A DNA stretch of 64,000 nucleotides from an uncultured Collinsella sp. (GTDB taxonomy: Bacteria > Actinomycetota > Coriobacteriia > Coriobacteriales > Coriobacteriaceae), in contig CATYZI010000001.1 of NCBI GenBank assembly GCA_958415625.1, positions 51,999 to 115,998 of the forward strand, given 5' to 3'. This document shows positions 50,973-59,735 of this stretch, in pieces. Made by a program: the position numbers and the translations under genes. How positions within the stretch are numbered: position 1 is the first letter of the stretch; every line of letters begins with the position of its first letter. The notes under the pieces were generated by a model. The model did not search any database, was not told the DNA's origin, and saw nothing but the letters and a program-made list of their open reading frames with translations.

Positions 50973-52325
50973 ATGGCGGGCGAGCGTTCTGTTGGCGAGC
51001 TGCTCGACGAGCTGTTTGGCTTTGAATCGGTGGCCAAGCGTCAGACGGCGCTTGAGCAGTACGATCGTGGGGAGTTGGTGCGCAAGGCGCGCTCCCGCGA
51101 GCTGCTGGGTGTGCTTAGGGGCGTCGAGGCTGCCGAGCACGCTGCGCGCGACTCTGCCGTGCAGGCTGTTGACGGGTATGTTCGCCGTGTCGAGGGCGCG
51201 GCCCTTGCGCGCGCTCGCAAGCAGGCGGGTGTTGTGGGCCCGCTGCAGATGGAGCGCCGCTATGCTGCCTTTTTGCGTATGGAGGACAAGGCCGAACTGT
51301 TGGCCCGCTTGGAGCAGACGCTTGCGTTTATCGAGGTAAAGCTGCGTGCCAATACGGCGGACAGGGTTCGTGCGGCATACGATGCTGCGGGGGCTTTGGT
51401 GTTGCAGGGCGCGGCGCGTCTGAGTGACGCGCGCGTTGTGGATGCCGTACCCTTGGATGCCGATCTGCTATGCACGCAGCTGGAGCAGCTGCGTTGCACC
51501 GCCGATACAACGGACCTTGCCGGCATGATTACGGCGACGTTTGAGTCCGAGCTGAGTGCGACCGGGCCGCAGGGTGCTGACGCGTTTGCGAGCGATGTGG
51601 CTGGCGATGTGGCGCTGGAGCGCGAGCTTACTAATGTGCGCGGTGCTGCGCAGCGAGCGCGCTTGGCAGCCCAAGCGTATCGGGCCGAACGCGCTGCCCG
51701 CGTTGCAGGGAGCACGGTGGAGCCGGTATCGTTGCCGGGGCTTGTTTGCATTACGTGCGAGACGGGGTGCGATGCCGGGGAGCTTGCCGAGTTGCTCGCT
51801 CAGGTTAAGAAGTCGTTTGAGGCCTATAGGCGCGTTGTTACCGACGGCGGGTTGTTCTGTGCCTTTGGTGCCGGTTCGCCGCATGGGATTTGCCGCGGCA
51901 GTAGCTATTTCGACTACGATGATCGGTTTGACGAAGACGTGTTGGTGGGCGAGTATGACGGTGCTGCCAGGCACAATGTTCGGCGCGAAGTTGCGATTCC
52001 CGAGCTTGTGGACGAGGCTTCGGTCGACGGCGGCGACTCGCTCGAGGTTGCCGTGGCGCGCATGCGTGAGTTTAACGGACGGCGCTACGATGGTGTGCTG
52101 GACGAGGATCCTGCGCGCCATGTGAATGCGTTTTGGTATGGACTCAAAAAGCTCAGCCAGTATTGCGAGGCCGCCGTGCGCGTGGACGTGCGTGCTTGGG
52201 ATTGCTTTATCGATAAGGTACAGTTCGCCTACGATGAACCCGTGGGCCGTTTGGCTACGCAGATGGACGACAAACAGGTTGAGGCTTTTGTCGCTGCCGT
52301 GGATGCGCTCGGCGCTGACGAGTAA
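50973..52325 (+). CDS. Uncharacterised protein directly downstream of BREX
   Basis: A 450-residue protein I cannot assign. Residues 1-250 are Ala/Arg/Glu-rich and helical, with coiled-coil character (ERRYAAFLRMEDKAELLARLE, ERELTNVRGAAQRARLAAQ in parts). The rest looks globular, with ITCETGCDAGELAELL, FCAFGAGSPHGICRGSSYFDYDDR and HVNAFWYGLKKLSQYCEAAVRV. It has a strong AAGGAGG site, begins 75 bp after brxL on the same strand, and is followed by a tiny gene. The position suggests a BREX accessory, but it could be unrelated. Confidence 0.75.
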   Translation: MAGERSVGELLDELFGFESVAKRQTALEQYDRGELVRKARSRELLGVLRGVEAAEHAARDSAVQAVDGYVRRVEGAALARARKQAGVVGPLQMERRYAAFLRMEDKAELLARLEQTLAFIEVKLRANTADRVRAAYDAAGALVLQGAARLSDARVVDAVPLDADLLCTQLEQLRCTADTTDLAGMITATFESELSATGPQGADAFASDVAGDVALERELTNVRGAAQRARLAAQAYRAERAARVAGSTVEPVSLPGLVCITCETGCDAGELAELLAQVKKSFEAYRRVVTDGGLFCAFGAGSPHGICRGSSYFDYDDRFDEDVLVGEYDGAARHNVRREVAIPELVDEASVDGGDSLEVAVARMREFNGRRYDGVLDEDPARHVNAFWYGLKKLSQYCEAAVRVDVRAWDCFIDKVQFAYDEPVGRLATQMDDKQVEAFVAAVDALGADE

Positions 52326-52352
52326 GGGCCTGGTTTGGCGGGAGGTTTCACC

Positions 52353-52544
52353 ATGAAAATCGAAGTCGATGTAGATCAGCTGCGCGAGAGCCTGCTCGAC
52401 CGCGCGGGGAGTGCGGCGGGCGTGGGCTTTCCGGCCGCTATGCTCAACGTAGTGGATATCGAGGACGAGTCGCCCCAAGAGCTCCTAGCCCGAGCCGAAC
52501 GCGAAGGCCTCGACCTCCGCGACTTTGCCGTCGATGATGACTAA
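52353..52544 (+). CDS. Small acidic protein
   Basis: A 63-residue protein of unknown function: MKIEVDVDQLRESLLDRAG, then PAAMLNVVDIEDESPQELLA and an acidic end RDFAVDDD. The ATG at 52353 follows GGGAGG. It lies 27 bp after the 450-residue gene, so probably cotranscribed. It ends the run of genes that begins with brxA. Confidence 0.65.
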   Translation: MKIEVDVDQLRESLLDRAGSAAGVGFPAAMLNVVDIEDESPQELLARAEREGLDLRDFAVDDD

Positions 52545-52553
52545 GGGGCGGAG

Positions 52554-52826
52554 GTAGCTAATATGGGACGGCGCGTCTGCATCCGCGACCGCTCGAAAAT
52601 ACGCGATAAGCCGTCGCAATGGAGTCTAACGACCTTGCAATTGCTCTATTTTGACTGCCCGCAGACTAAGTGAGTAGGCTTTTTTGGAAATCCTGAGCGC
52701 ACGACTAATTTGCTTCAACAAACCCGCAGGTCACAGACTTGTGCTTTGGTGACGTGGTCGGCGATTCGACAAAAGTCTACTCACTTAGTTTTGAGAGACA
52801 CTAATTGTCCGCAACGAGACCCCTGT
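52554..52826. repeat. Repeat family D, copy 1
   Basis: It shares several blocks with 55585-55915: GTAGCTAAT.TGGGACGG at the left, GCCGTCGCAA.GGAGTC, TTGACTGCCCGC-like sequence, then an inverted repeat (52665-52683 with 52771-52789, ACTAAGTGAGTAGRCTTTT) around an 87-base core, and TCCGCAACGAGACCCC at the right. The central hairpin of copy 2 is eroded here and about 60 bp are missing. Confidence 0.8.
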
Positions 52827-52878
52827 CGGGGCGATTTATGCTCAAATGTAGCCAATTCGGGACGGCTGTCCCTGGCCG

Positions 52879-54480
52879 CTACGACGCGAGCGTGGCGATG
52901 ACGGCTTCGTCGCCGGCGTATATGAGGGTGTCGCCGTCGGGGATGATCGTTTGGCCTTCGCGCTTGAGCATCACCACGATAAACGGGTGCTTGCCCTGCG
53001 GCACGTCGCGCAGGCGCTGACCGGCCAGGCGACCGTGGGGCGTCACGGTGACCTCGCGCAGCGTAACCTCGGCACGCTCTTCGAACGTTGGGGCTGCCAT
53101 CACCAGAAGGTCGCCTTCCTCGATGACGGTATCGCCGTTGGGCAGTACCGGGTGCGCCCCGTCGCGCAGCACCAAGACCACGAGCATGTCCGTCGCGCTG
53201 CCAATATCGGCGAGCGAGCGCCCGGCAAACGGATGGCCAGCGCCCACCTTGAGCTTTACAAACGACATGCCGTCCTCGTCGCGGTAGTCGTTAAAGGTGC
53301 GGCGCACGTCGCCGGCCGCATCGATCATATCGAGTTTCTTCGCCACCGCCGGCAGTAGCGAACCCTGCACCACAATGCTCGATACGGCAATCACAAACAC
53401 CAGGTCAAATAGGTCGTGTCCGCCGGGAACGCCGGCCACCACAGCAAAGAGGCTAAAGACGACCGAAGCCGCGCCGCGCAAGCCCGCCCAGCTTACGAGC
53501 GCAACCTGGCGAGGGCTCGTCTTAAAGGGCGCCAGCAGCAGACCGACGGCGATGGGGCGGCTCGCAAAGAGCATAAACGCCATGAGCGCCAGGCCGGGTA
53601 GCAGCATTTGCGGCAGGCGCGCGGGCGTGACGAGCAGGCCGAGCAAGAAGAAGATCGTCATCTCGGCCATCTCGGTAAGGGTGTCAAAGAAGTGCGCCAT
53701 CTCGACCTTGCCGGTGATGTCGCTGGCTCCCAGCACAATACCGGCCAGGTACACGGCCAAAAAGCCATTGCCGCCCAGGTAACTCGGCAGCGCGTAGGCC
53801 ACGATGGCCACCGCGAACAAGAAGATGGTCTGCGCGCCCTCGGCCGTTGCGCGTGCGCGCTCTATCAGGCGGCTGGATGCCCAGCCGATGGCAAGACCCA
53901 ACCCCACGCCTAGGATGATCTGCTTGGCCAGCAGCACGAGGATGTTAATGTCGCCGCCGGCCGCGAGTGTGGCGAGCACGGCGGTGAGCATGTAAGCGAC
54001 GGGGTCGTTGGAGCCCGATTCGACCTCGAGCAGCGAGTCGGTGCCGCCCCTCAGCGACAGGCTGTGCTCGCGCAGCACGCTAAAGACGCTGGCCGCGTCG
54101 GTGGATGCCACGACCGTTCCCAACAGCAGGCCACCAATCCAGTCAAAACCCAGCACGAAGTGCGCAAACGCACCCGTAATGCCGGCAGTGATGACGACGC
54201 CGAGCGTGCTCAGCAGTACCGCGGGCACGGCAACGGGTTTGGCACGGTCGATATTGGTGTTAAAGCCGCCGTAGAACATGATGAACAGCAGCGCCGTGCT
54301 GCAGACGGTTTCGGTGAGCGCATAGTCGCTAAAGTCGATGTGCGCCGGACCGTTGACGCCCAGCAGCATGCCGAGTGCGATAAAGATGAGCAGGGTGGGG
54401 AAGGGGAGTTTTTTGCCGACGGGCTTGATGGTCAGGCACAGAATAATAACGAGGCCGATAAAGAGAAGGATCTGGTTCAT
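52879..54480 (-). CDS. K+/H+ or Na+/H+ antiporter (CPA1, NhaP2-like) with TrkA-C domains
   Basis: A 533-residue cation:proton antiporter. About 12 hydrophobic helices fill residues 1-390; the ion-binding region includes ASTDAASVFSVLRE and EVESGSNDPVAYML. The cytoplasmic tail (about 400-533) contains two TrkA-C-like domains (FAGRSLADIGS...EEGDLLVMA and LAGQRLRDVPQG...YAGDEAVIA), as in NhaP2/CvrA antiporters regulated by ligands. ATG at 54480. It lies between the two copies of repeat D. Confidence 0.9.
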   Translation of the reverse strand: MNQILLFIGLVIILCLTIKPVGKKLPFPTLLIFIALGMLLGVNGPAHIDFSDYALTETVCSTALLFIMFYGGFNTNIDRAKPVAVPAVLLSTLGVVITAGITGAFAHFVLGFDWIGGLLLGTVVASTDAASVFSVLREHSLSLRGGTDSLLEVESGSNDPVAYMLTAVLATLAAGGDINILVLLAKQIILGVGLGLAIGWASSRLIERARATAEGAQTIFLFAVAIVAYALPSYLGGNGFLAVYLAGIVLGASDITGKVEMAHFFDTLTEMAEMTIFFLLGLLVTPARLPQMLLPGLALMAFMLFASRPIAVGLLLAPFKTSPRQVALVSWAGLRGAASVVFSLFAVVAGVPGGHDLFDLVFVIAVSSIVVQGSLLPAVAKKLDMIDAAGDVRRTFNDYRDEDGMSFVKLKVGAGHPFAGRSLADIGSATDMLVVLVLRDGAHPVLPNGDTVIEEGDLLVMAAPTFEERAEVTLREVTVTPHGRLAGQRLRDVPQGKHPFIVVMLKREGQTIIPDGDTLIYAGDEAVIATLAS

Positions 54481-54629
54481 GGATGGTGTCCGCTCCTGGG
54501 TGGTTGGCGTGGCACGGTCAGTTGTCTGCGGTTATTTGTACCCAAAGATGGTGGGTTTATGGGGTTGGATTGCGGGCGTGCGCGATATCGTCATAGACGG
54601 CTGCCGTCTTTGCCTCTGCTCGGAAACCC

Positions 54630-54658
54630 TTTCCAGCTTTATTGCAACGGAGTACAAT
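54630..54658 (+). promoter_or_regulatory. Candidate promoter of the metallophosphoesterase gene
   Basis: TTTCCA (54630-54635) and TACAAT (54653-54658) are separated by 17 bp, 76 bases upstream of the start codon. The -35 is weak. Confidence 0.35.
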
Positions 54659-54733
54659 GGGTAACGTTTAAGTTCAACTTGAAGTTTTAGTTGCGGCGCC
54701 GGGCTTCCGCTGCAATGCAAAGAGAGGCGTACC

Positions 54734-55573
54734 ATGGCGATCTATGTGACATCTGATGCTCACGGACACGTGCATGCGCTTGACGAGGCCCTGTCTAAGA
54801 TCTCGTTGACGTCCGACGACACGCTGTACGTGCTGGGCGACATGATCGATCGCGGGCCCGATCCGGTCGGCGTTATTAAGCTCGTGCGCTCGCTGCCTAA
54901 CGCCCGCGTTCTCAAGGGCAATCACGAGCAGATCATGCTCGATGCCATCATTGGCCAGGATCCGCTCGATGCCGAGACCTGGGATATCAACGGTGGCTGG
55001 ACGACGCGCGAGCAGCTCAACGACATGGAATTTGAGGCATACGAGGAGCTCGTGCGATGGATGGCCGCGCTGCCGCTCTACGCGGTGGCCGAGACCGAGG
55101 AGCGCCCGTATCTGCTGGTACATGCTGGAATCGAGATGAAGGCGGCGCGCGCGTTTTTACTTGAGCATGGCGTCGATTGTGCCGATGGCGTCGGAGCGGT
55201 GGGTGCCGATCGCGAGCTGCTGCAGCAGATGCTCGCGGTGCAGTCGTCCGATGACCTGCTGTGGATTCGTCACGGCTATTGGGATGCGCCGACGGGACTG
55301 CTTTCTGCCGAGGGCGAGGGTCCGGTCGTGGTGAGCGGCCACACGCCCACGGTGTCGCTTGGGCGCTATTGCGAGGTTGGCGGCCTGGCGGGGCTTGATG
55401 AGGAGTCGGGCCGCGGGCAGATTGTGCGCCTGGGTGGCGAGGATACCGCCGGCGTGCCCGATCGTATCGATATCGACTGCGCCGCCGCCACCGGCTCCGA
55501 GTTCGGCCGCGTCGGGATCCTGCGCCTGGATGATGGCGCGGAGTTCTACGCGAATATCAACCCAGGCGAATAA
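54734..55573 (+). CDS. Metallophosphoesterase (PrpE/ApaH-like)
   Basis: A 279-residue calcineurin-type phosphoesterase. Metal-binding motifs: YVTSDAHGHVHAL (Asp-x-His), LGDMIDRGPDP (Gly-Asp-x2-Asp-Arg), LKGNHEQIM (Gly-Asn-His-Glu), LLVHAGIE and VVSGHTPT. The GDMIDRG motif is shared with protein phosphatases and diadenosine tetraphosphatases, so the substrate may be a phosphoprotein or Ap4A. ATG with AGAGAGG. A terminator-like hairpin inside repeat D follows. Confidence 0.88.
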   Translation: MAIYVTSDAHGHVHALDEALSKISLTSDDTLYVLGDMIDRGPDPVGVIKLVRSLPNARVLKGNHEQIMLDAIIGQDPLDAETWDINGGWTTREQLNDMEFEAYEELVRWMAALPLYAVAETEERPYLLVHAGIEMKAARAFLLEHGVDCADGVGAVGADRELLQQMLAVQSSDDLLWIRHGYWDAPTGLLSAEGEGPVVVSGHTPTVSLGRYCEVGGLAGLDEESGRGQIVRLGGEDTAGVPDRIDIDCAAATGSEFGRVGILRLDDGAEFYANINPGE

Positions 55574-55584
55574 TCGGTGCAAAG

Positions 55585-55915
55585 GGTAGCTAATTTGGGA
55601 CGGAGCTTTTTTGACTACTTTCGGAGAATAGCGCCTTCTTGCTCGGTAAGCGCGAGAAATGAGGAACGTCTGCGTCCTCGGCAGTGCGAAAATGCTCGAA
55701 AAACCGTCGCAACGGAGTCAAACGACGTTGCGACGGTTCTTTTTTGGCTGCCCGCTGGCTAAGTGAGTAGACTTTTTTGGAAATGCCGAGCAGCCGGCAA
55801 ATTTGCCTCAACAAAACCGCAGGTCACTGACTTGTGTTTTGCCGGTGTGGTCAGGGATTCGGCAAAAGTCTACTCACTTAGTTTTGCGTGTCGCAAATCG
55901 TCCGCAACGAGACCC
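55585..55915. repeat. Repeat family D, copy 2
   Basis: About 330 bp, the longer copy of the element at 52554. It contains a terminator-like hairpin AACCGTCGCAAC/GTTGCGACGGTT (55702-55738) followed by CTTTTTT, and a perfect 18-bp inverted repeat CTAAGTGAGTAGACTTTT (55759-55776 with 55864-55881). Together the two copies flank the antiporter and phosphoesterase genes in the same orientation. Confidence 0.85.
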
Positions 55916-55928
55916 CCCATTGCGCCAA

Positions 55929-57503
55929 TTAGGCGCCGTACGGGTTCCGGTCGCGCTCGATGCGCTGGCGGATGTGGGCGTACTCGATAATCAGCAGCAC
56001 CAGGAGTAGGGCCATGATGGCTAGGTAGCTCACCACAGCGCCCATCAGACCCAGCAGGTTGATCAGAATCACCGGGAGCACTACGCTTACGGCGAAGCAG
56101 ATCAGGTAAATCTTGGTGACGTCGCCGGCGTGGCGCAGTACCGTGATGATGGCATAGATAAAGTCGATGGCCGCGGTAATGCCGCCGGCGACGACCATTA
56201 GCAGCGCCAGCGTGCGGTAGCGCTCAAAGTTGAGGCCGTACATAAAGCTCATGAGGGGGATGCCGGGGCCTGCCATAAATGCGGCGCACGCGCCGGTGAT
56301 GACCACGATCAGCGCCATAACGGCAACAATAATCAAGTCAAAGCGGCGACGCTTGCGCGGATTCGCCCAAATGCTCGACAGACGCAGGAGCTGCGGTTTA
56401 TAGATAAATCCAATGCTCAACAAAATGGCCTGCGCTGGAAAGAACAGGGCATTAAAGTACAGCTGATACTTGTAGGCCAGCGTGCCTTCCATCACGAATT
56501 TGGGCATGCTCTCGATGAGGTTGAACAGGAACAGCGCACCAAAGAGCGGGGCGCACTGGATAAACAGGTGGCCGAGCTCGCGCAGGCTCACGCGGCGCGA
56601 TTTTTCGGTCTCGAGCAGGGCGAGAGGCGCGGTGACCAGCACGAGCGAGGCAATCGCGGCGATGCCCATGGCCATGGCCGCGATGGGCATGCTGCGCGTA
56701 AGGAACAGCGCCATGCTAAAGACCACGATGACGCCGACGGAGCGCAGCGTTTGGCTCATGCCGGCCAGGTAGAGTTTATCGGCCTGCTGCAGGCGGCCTT
56801 CGTACACGTCCGCCACGCCGTCGATCACCTTATACAGGTAGACGCCCAAGCCGATCGTGGCCATCTGCGCATCGTAGCCGCGGGCGCTACTGTATACCAG
56901 GCCGCATGCCAGCGCGAGCGCTCCGCAGAGCCAGCGGTTGAGCTGGTAGGAGGCAAAGGACGTCTTTTCGTCGATGTCCGAGACCTGGAAATTGCGCACG
57001 CCGTAGTTGCACGCGATCATGATGAGCGTGCCGGTGACAAAGGCGATGGAGAATTTGCCTGCTTCTTCGGCGCCCACGAGCTGCGCAGACACGATGGTGA
57101 GCAGCGGAAACGCCAAGCCCCATACGGCGGTGCCCAGGGTATTCCAAAGGTAGTCGCGACGGGTGGCGTGATCTTCGTACTCGGCTTCTTGCGTGGAGAA
57201 GCCGCCGCCGTAGACGGCTCCGAGCAGGCGGTTCCACCAGGCATTGACCATGCGGTGGATGGGGCCGGGCTGGCGATCGCGCTCGCGGCGACGGCGTGTG
57301 GCCTGGCTGCTGTTGGGACCGCCAGCGTTACGCTGGCTCAGCTCTTGGATTCGTGCGAGCTCCTCGGCGGTGTGCGATGCGGGGAACAGGCCGTTCTCGA
57401 TGCGTCCGCCCTGCCCGTGCGCCCCGTCCGATACGGTGGGGTCGGCGACGCCATTGCGGCGGGCGATGGCGCGGCGAATGCTATCGAGGGGCGTGATGCT
57501 CAA
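55929..57503 (-). CDS. Polysaccharide flippase-like membrane protein (Wzx/MATE-type)
   Basis: A 524-residue membrane protein. Residues 1-115 are hydrophilic and probably cytoplasmic (Arg-rich RRRRERDRQPG). Then about 12 hydrophobic helices follow, as in lipopolysaccharide or polysaccharide biosynthesis export proteins (for example LWNTLGTAVWGLAFPLLTIV, FLFNLIESMPKFVMEGTL). The start codon is TTG at 57503, eight bases from AAAGGA. No glycosyltransferase genes are adjacent, so its substrate is unclear. Confidence 0.75.
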   Translation of the reverse strand: MSITPLDSIRRAIARRNGVADPTVSDGAHGQGGRIENGLFPASHTAEELARIQELSQRNAGGPNSSQATRRRRERDRQPGPIHRMVNAWWNRLLGAVYGGGFSTQEAEYEDHATRRDYLWNTLGTAVWGLAFPLLTIVSAQLVGAEEAGKFSIAFVTGTLIMIACNYGVRNFQVSDIDEKTSFASYQLNRWLCGALALACGLVYSSARGYDAQMATIGLGVYLYKVIDGVADVYEGRLQQADKLYLAGMSQTLRSVGVIVVFSMALFLTRSMPIAAMAMGIAAIASLVLVTAPLALLETEKSRRVSLRELGHLFIQCAPLFGALFLFNLIESMPKFVMEGTLAYKYQLYFNALFFPAQAILLSIGFIYKPQLLRLSSIWANPRKRRRFDLIIVAVMALIVVITGACAAFMAGPGIPLMSFMYGLNFERYRTLALLMVVAGGITAAIDFIYAIITVLRHAGDVTKIYLICFAVSVVLPVILINLLGLMGAVVSYLAIMALLLVLLIIEYAHIRQRIERDRNPYGA

Positions 57504-57601
57504 AGCGGAGTCCTTTCTATTGCTGCGCTCTAGTATAGACGCGACGGTGTTCGCTCGTGTTTTTGAACAGGCTGTTCAATAATTTCGGCGGTGCCATTCA
57601 G

Positions 57602-57743
57602 CAGTCGGCAATTAGGGACGTTCCTTATGTGCCGGCACTTTGGGAACGTCCCTAAGTGCCGGCATCCGGGGACGCTCCTTGGTTGTTGCCTGTTCAAGAG
57701 TGTCCCCAACGACTAGTCGTTTAAGAACGTCCCCAATGACTAG
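57602..57743. repeat. Repeat family C, copy 2
   Basis: It contains GTGCCGGCACTTTGGGAAC and GTCCCTAAGTGCCGGCA as a hairpin, then CCCCAACGACTAGTCGTTTA, modules that recur at 5534-5703. It separates the flippase-like gene from pckA. Confidence 0.7.
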
Positions 57744-57882
57744 GCCGCTTGCGTGCGATTTTTGACCGTTGGGCGGGCGCTTCGCCGTTGCCGCAAAAAC
57801 GTTTTTGCATATCGGGTACAACGGGCTTTACGTGAGTAAAGTGCGCGCCGCGCCCACGTGTCGCGTTTTTAAAGGAGGCCCC

Positions 57883-59553
57883 ATGTCTGGTGTTACCCCT
57901 GCAGAAGTTCTGTCCAACTTTGGCATTACGCTGGTCGAAGACCCCGCCGAGAACCAGCCCCGCCTGCTGGTTGACCTGCCGGCAGCCGAGCTCGTCGAGC
58001 ACGCCATCCGCCGCAACGAAGGCCGCATGGCCTCCAACGGCGCACTGGTGATCGAGACGGGAGAGCGCACTGGCCGCTCGCCCAACGACCGTTTTATCGC
58101 CGACACGCCCGACGTGCACGACAAGATCGCCTGGGGCGCCGTCAACCGCCCTCTGTCTGTCGAGAGCTACGAGGCCATCAAGGCCGGCATTGTCGACTAC
58201 CTCAACGAGCGCGACGTGTTCGTCACCCGTGGCATGGCAGGCGCCGACCGCAACCACACGCGTCGACTGCTCGTTGCCTGCGAGAGTGCCAGCCAGGCAC
58301 TCTTTATTAAGCAGATGCTCGCCCGCCCGCTCGCCCGCGAAATCGCGCGCACCGGCGAGCCCGACTTCTGCGTACTCGCAGCGCCCGGTTACCAGTGCGA
58401 CCCTGCCATCAAGGGCCTCAACTCCAGCGCCGCCGTGGTCGTCAACTTCCAGGAACGCGTGATTCTGGTCGCCGGCACCGGCTACTCCGGTGAGATCAAA
58501 AAGTCGATCTTTAGCGTCATGAACTACCTGCTGCCCGTCGAGGACGACGTGCTGCCCATGCACTGCTCGGCCAGCATGGATCCCGTCACGCACGAGACCG
58601 CCGTGTTCTTTGGCCTGTCTGGCACCGGCAAGACCACGCTTTCGGCCAATCCCACGCGCCTGCTGATCGGCGACGACGAGCACGGTTGGTCCGACATGGG
58701 CATCTTCAACATCGAGGGTGGCTGCTACGCCAAATGCGAGGGCCTGGACGCCTTCCACGAGCCCGAGATCTTCAACGCTGTCCGCTTTGGCGCGATCTGC
58801 GAAAACGTGGTGCTCGACGAGAACCGCAAGCCCAACTACGACGACATCTCGATCACGCACAACACGCGCGTGGCATACCCTGTGGAGCACATTCCCAACG
58901 CGTGGACCAAGGGCATGGGCACCACTCCAAGCGTCGTGCTGTTCCTGACCTGCGACGCCTTTGGCGTGTTGCCGCCCATCTCACGCCTGACGGCCGATGC
59001 CGCCATGTACCACTTCGTGACGGGCTTTACGGCCAAGATCCCCGGCACCGAGGTCGGCGTCACCGAGCCCACGCCCACGTTCTCTTCGCTGTTTGGCGAG
59101 CCGTTTATGCCGCTCGACCCCATGGTCTATGCCAAGATGCTCGGTGAGCGCATCGCCGACGGCCGCACGCGTGTGTACCTGGTCAACACCGGCTGGATTG
59201 GCGGCGGCTACGGCGTGGGCCATCGCATCGAGCTTGCCTACACGCGCGCCCTGGTGGCCCGCGCCCTCGACGGTACCATCGAGGACAGCGAATTCGTGCA
59301 TGACGATATCTTTAACGTCGACATTCCCACCACGTGCCACGGCGTGCCCGACGGCATCCTGGTGCCGCGCCAGTACTGGCAGAGCACCGCGCGCTACGAC
59401 GAGGCGGCGCACAACTTGGCCGTGATGTTCGAGGAGAACTTCGAGAAGAAGTACTCGCACCTGCCCGAGTCCGTGAAGGCCGCCGGTCCGCACGCTCAGG
59501 TGCACGCCGACGCCCGTCATCGCGGCCGCGGCCTGCTGGGACTCCGACACTAG
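57883..59553 (+). CDS. pckA: Phosphoenolpyruvate carboxykinase (ATP)
   Basis: A 556-residue ATP-dependent PEP carboxykinase, interconverting oxaloacetate and PEP; in anaerobes it often runs in the carboxylating direction to make ATP. Landmarks: IETGERTGRSPNDRFI, RVILVAGTGYSGEIKKS, the P-loop FFGLSGTGKTTLSAN, DDEHGWSDMGIFNIEGGCYA (in parts), and NTGWIGGGYGVGHR. ATG at 57883 with AAAGGAGG; the frame open to 57769 is not used. Followed by a family B hairpin that may serve as terminator. Confidence 0.95.
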   Translation: MSGVTPAEVLSNFGITLVEDPAENQPRLLVDLPAAELVEHAIRRNEGRMASNGALVIETGERTGRSPNDRFIADTPDVHDKIAWGAVNRPLSVESYEAIKAGIVDYLNERDVFVTRGMAGADRNHTRRLLVACESASQALFIKQMLARPLAREIARTGEPDFCVLAAPGYQCDPAIKGLNSSAAVVVNFQERVILVAGTGYSGEIKKSIFSVMNYLLPVEDDVLPMHCSASMDPVTHETAVFFGLSGTGKTTLSANPTRLLIGDDEHGWSDMGIFNIEGGCYAKCEGLDAFHEPEIFNAVRFGAICENVVLDENRKPNYDDISITHNTRVAYPVEHIPNAWTKGMGTTPSVVLFLTCDAFGVLPPISRLTADAAMYHFVTGFTAKIPGTEVGVTEPTPTFSSLFGEPFMPLDPMVYAKMLGERIADGRTRVYLVNTGWIGGGYGVGHRIELAYTRALVARALDGTIEDSEFVHDDIFNVDIPTTCHGVPDGILVPRQYWQSTARYDEAAHNLAVMFEENFEKKYSHLPESVKAAGPHAQVHADARHRGRGLLGLRH

Positions 59554-59568
59554 CGTTGCTTCAGACCC

Positions 59569-59609
59569 AAAACCACCATAAAGGGGACAGGCACCTTTGT
59601 GGTGGTTTT
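59569..59609. repeat. Palindromic repeat family B, copy 3
   Basis: AAAACCACCATAAAGG (59569-59584) pairs with CCTTTGTGGTGGTTTT (59594-59609). Loop GGACAGGCA. It lies 16 bases after the pckA stop. Confidence 0.9.
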
Positions 59610-59636
59610 ACTCGCGCGGATGACTCGGGTTACAAT
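59608..59636 (+). promoter_or_regulatory. Candidate promoter of the B3/B4-domain gene
   Basis: TTACTC (59608-59613) and TACAAT (59631-59636) with 17-bp spacing. Transcription would start near 59643 and include the structured leader. Confidence 0.45.
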
Positions 59637-59650
59637 ACGCCTGACATATT

Positions 59651-59735
59651 GCCCCCTTCTCCGGATGGGGGCAGCGTAAGCGCTCTTGTGGCGGCACCGT
59701 AGGACTTTGAAGGTGGCCGCTGTAAGAGCGCTTTT
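59651..59735 (+). promoter_or_regulatory. Structured 5' leader with terminator-like hairpin
   Basis: Hairpin 1: GCCCCC (59651-59656) with GGGGGC (59667-59672). Hairpin 2: a long stem, AAGCGCTCTTGTGGCGGCACC (59678-59698, one base over 20 split here as AAGCGCTCTTG + TGGCGGCACC) with 59712-59733, ending in TTTTTGTTT. It lies before the coding region, so it looks like an attenuator. I do not recognise a known riboswitch class; the distance is too short for a usual T-box. Confidence 0.6.

Noticed and set aside
36363..52544. The BREX region as a prophage or integrative element
   Set aside because: I see no integrase, attachment-site repeat, structural phage gene or tRNA at either edge; only the internal AT-rich cassette looks foreign.
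55577..55762. A 61-codon ORF after the metallophosphoesterase gene
   Set aside because: It lies wholly in repeat D and runs through a terminator hairpin; copy 1 of the repeat does not preserve it.
59651..59735. A T-box riboswitch before the B3/B4 gene
   Set aside because: The leader is too short for stem I, and the GGTGG/CGGCACC stretch lies inside a stem without a clear T-box bulge or a specifier loop.
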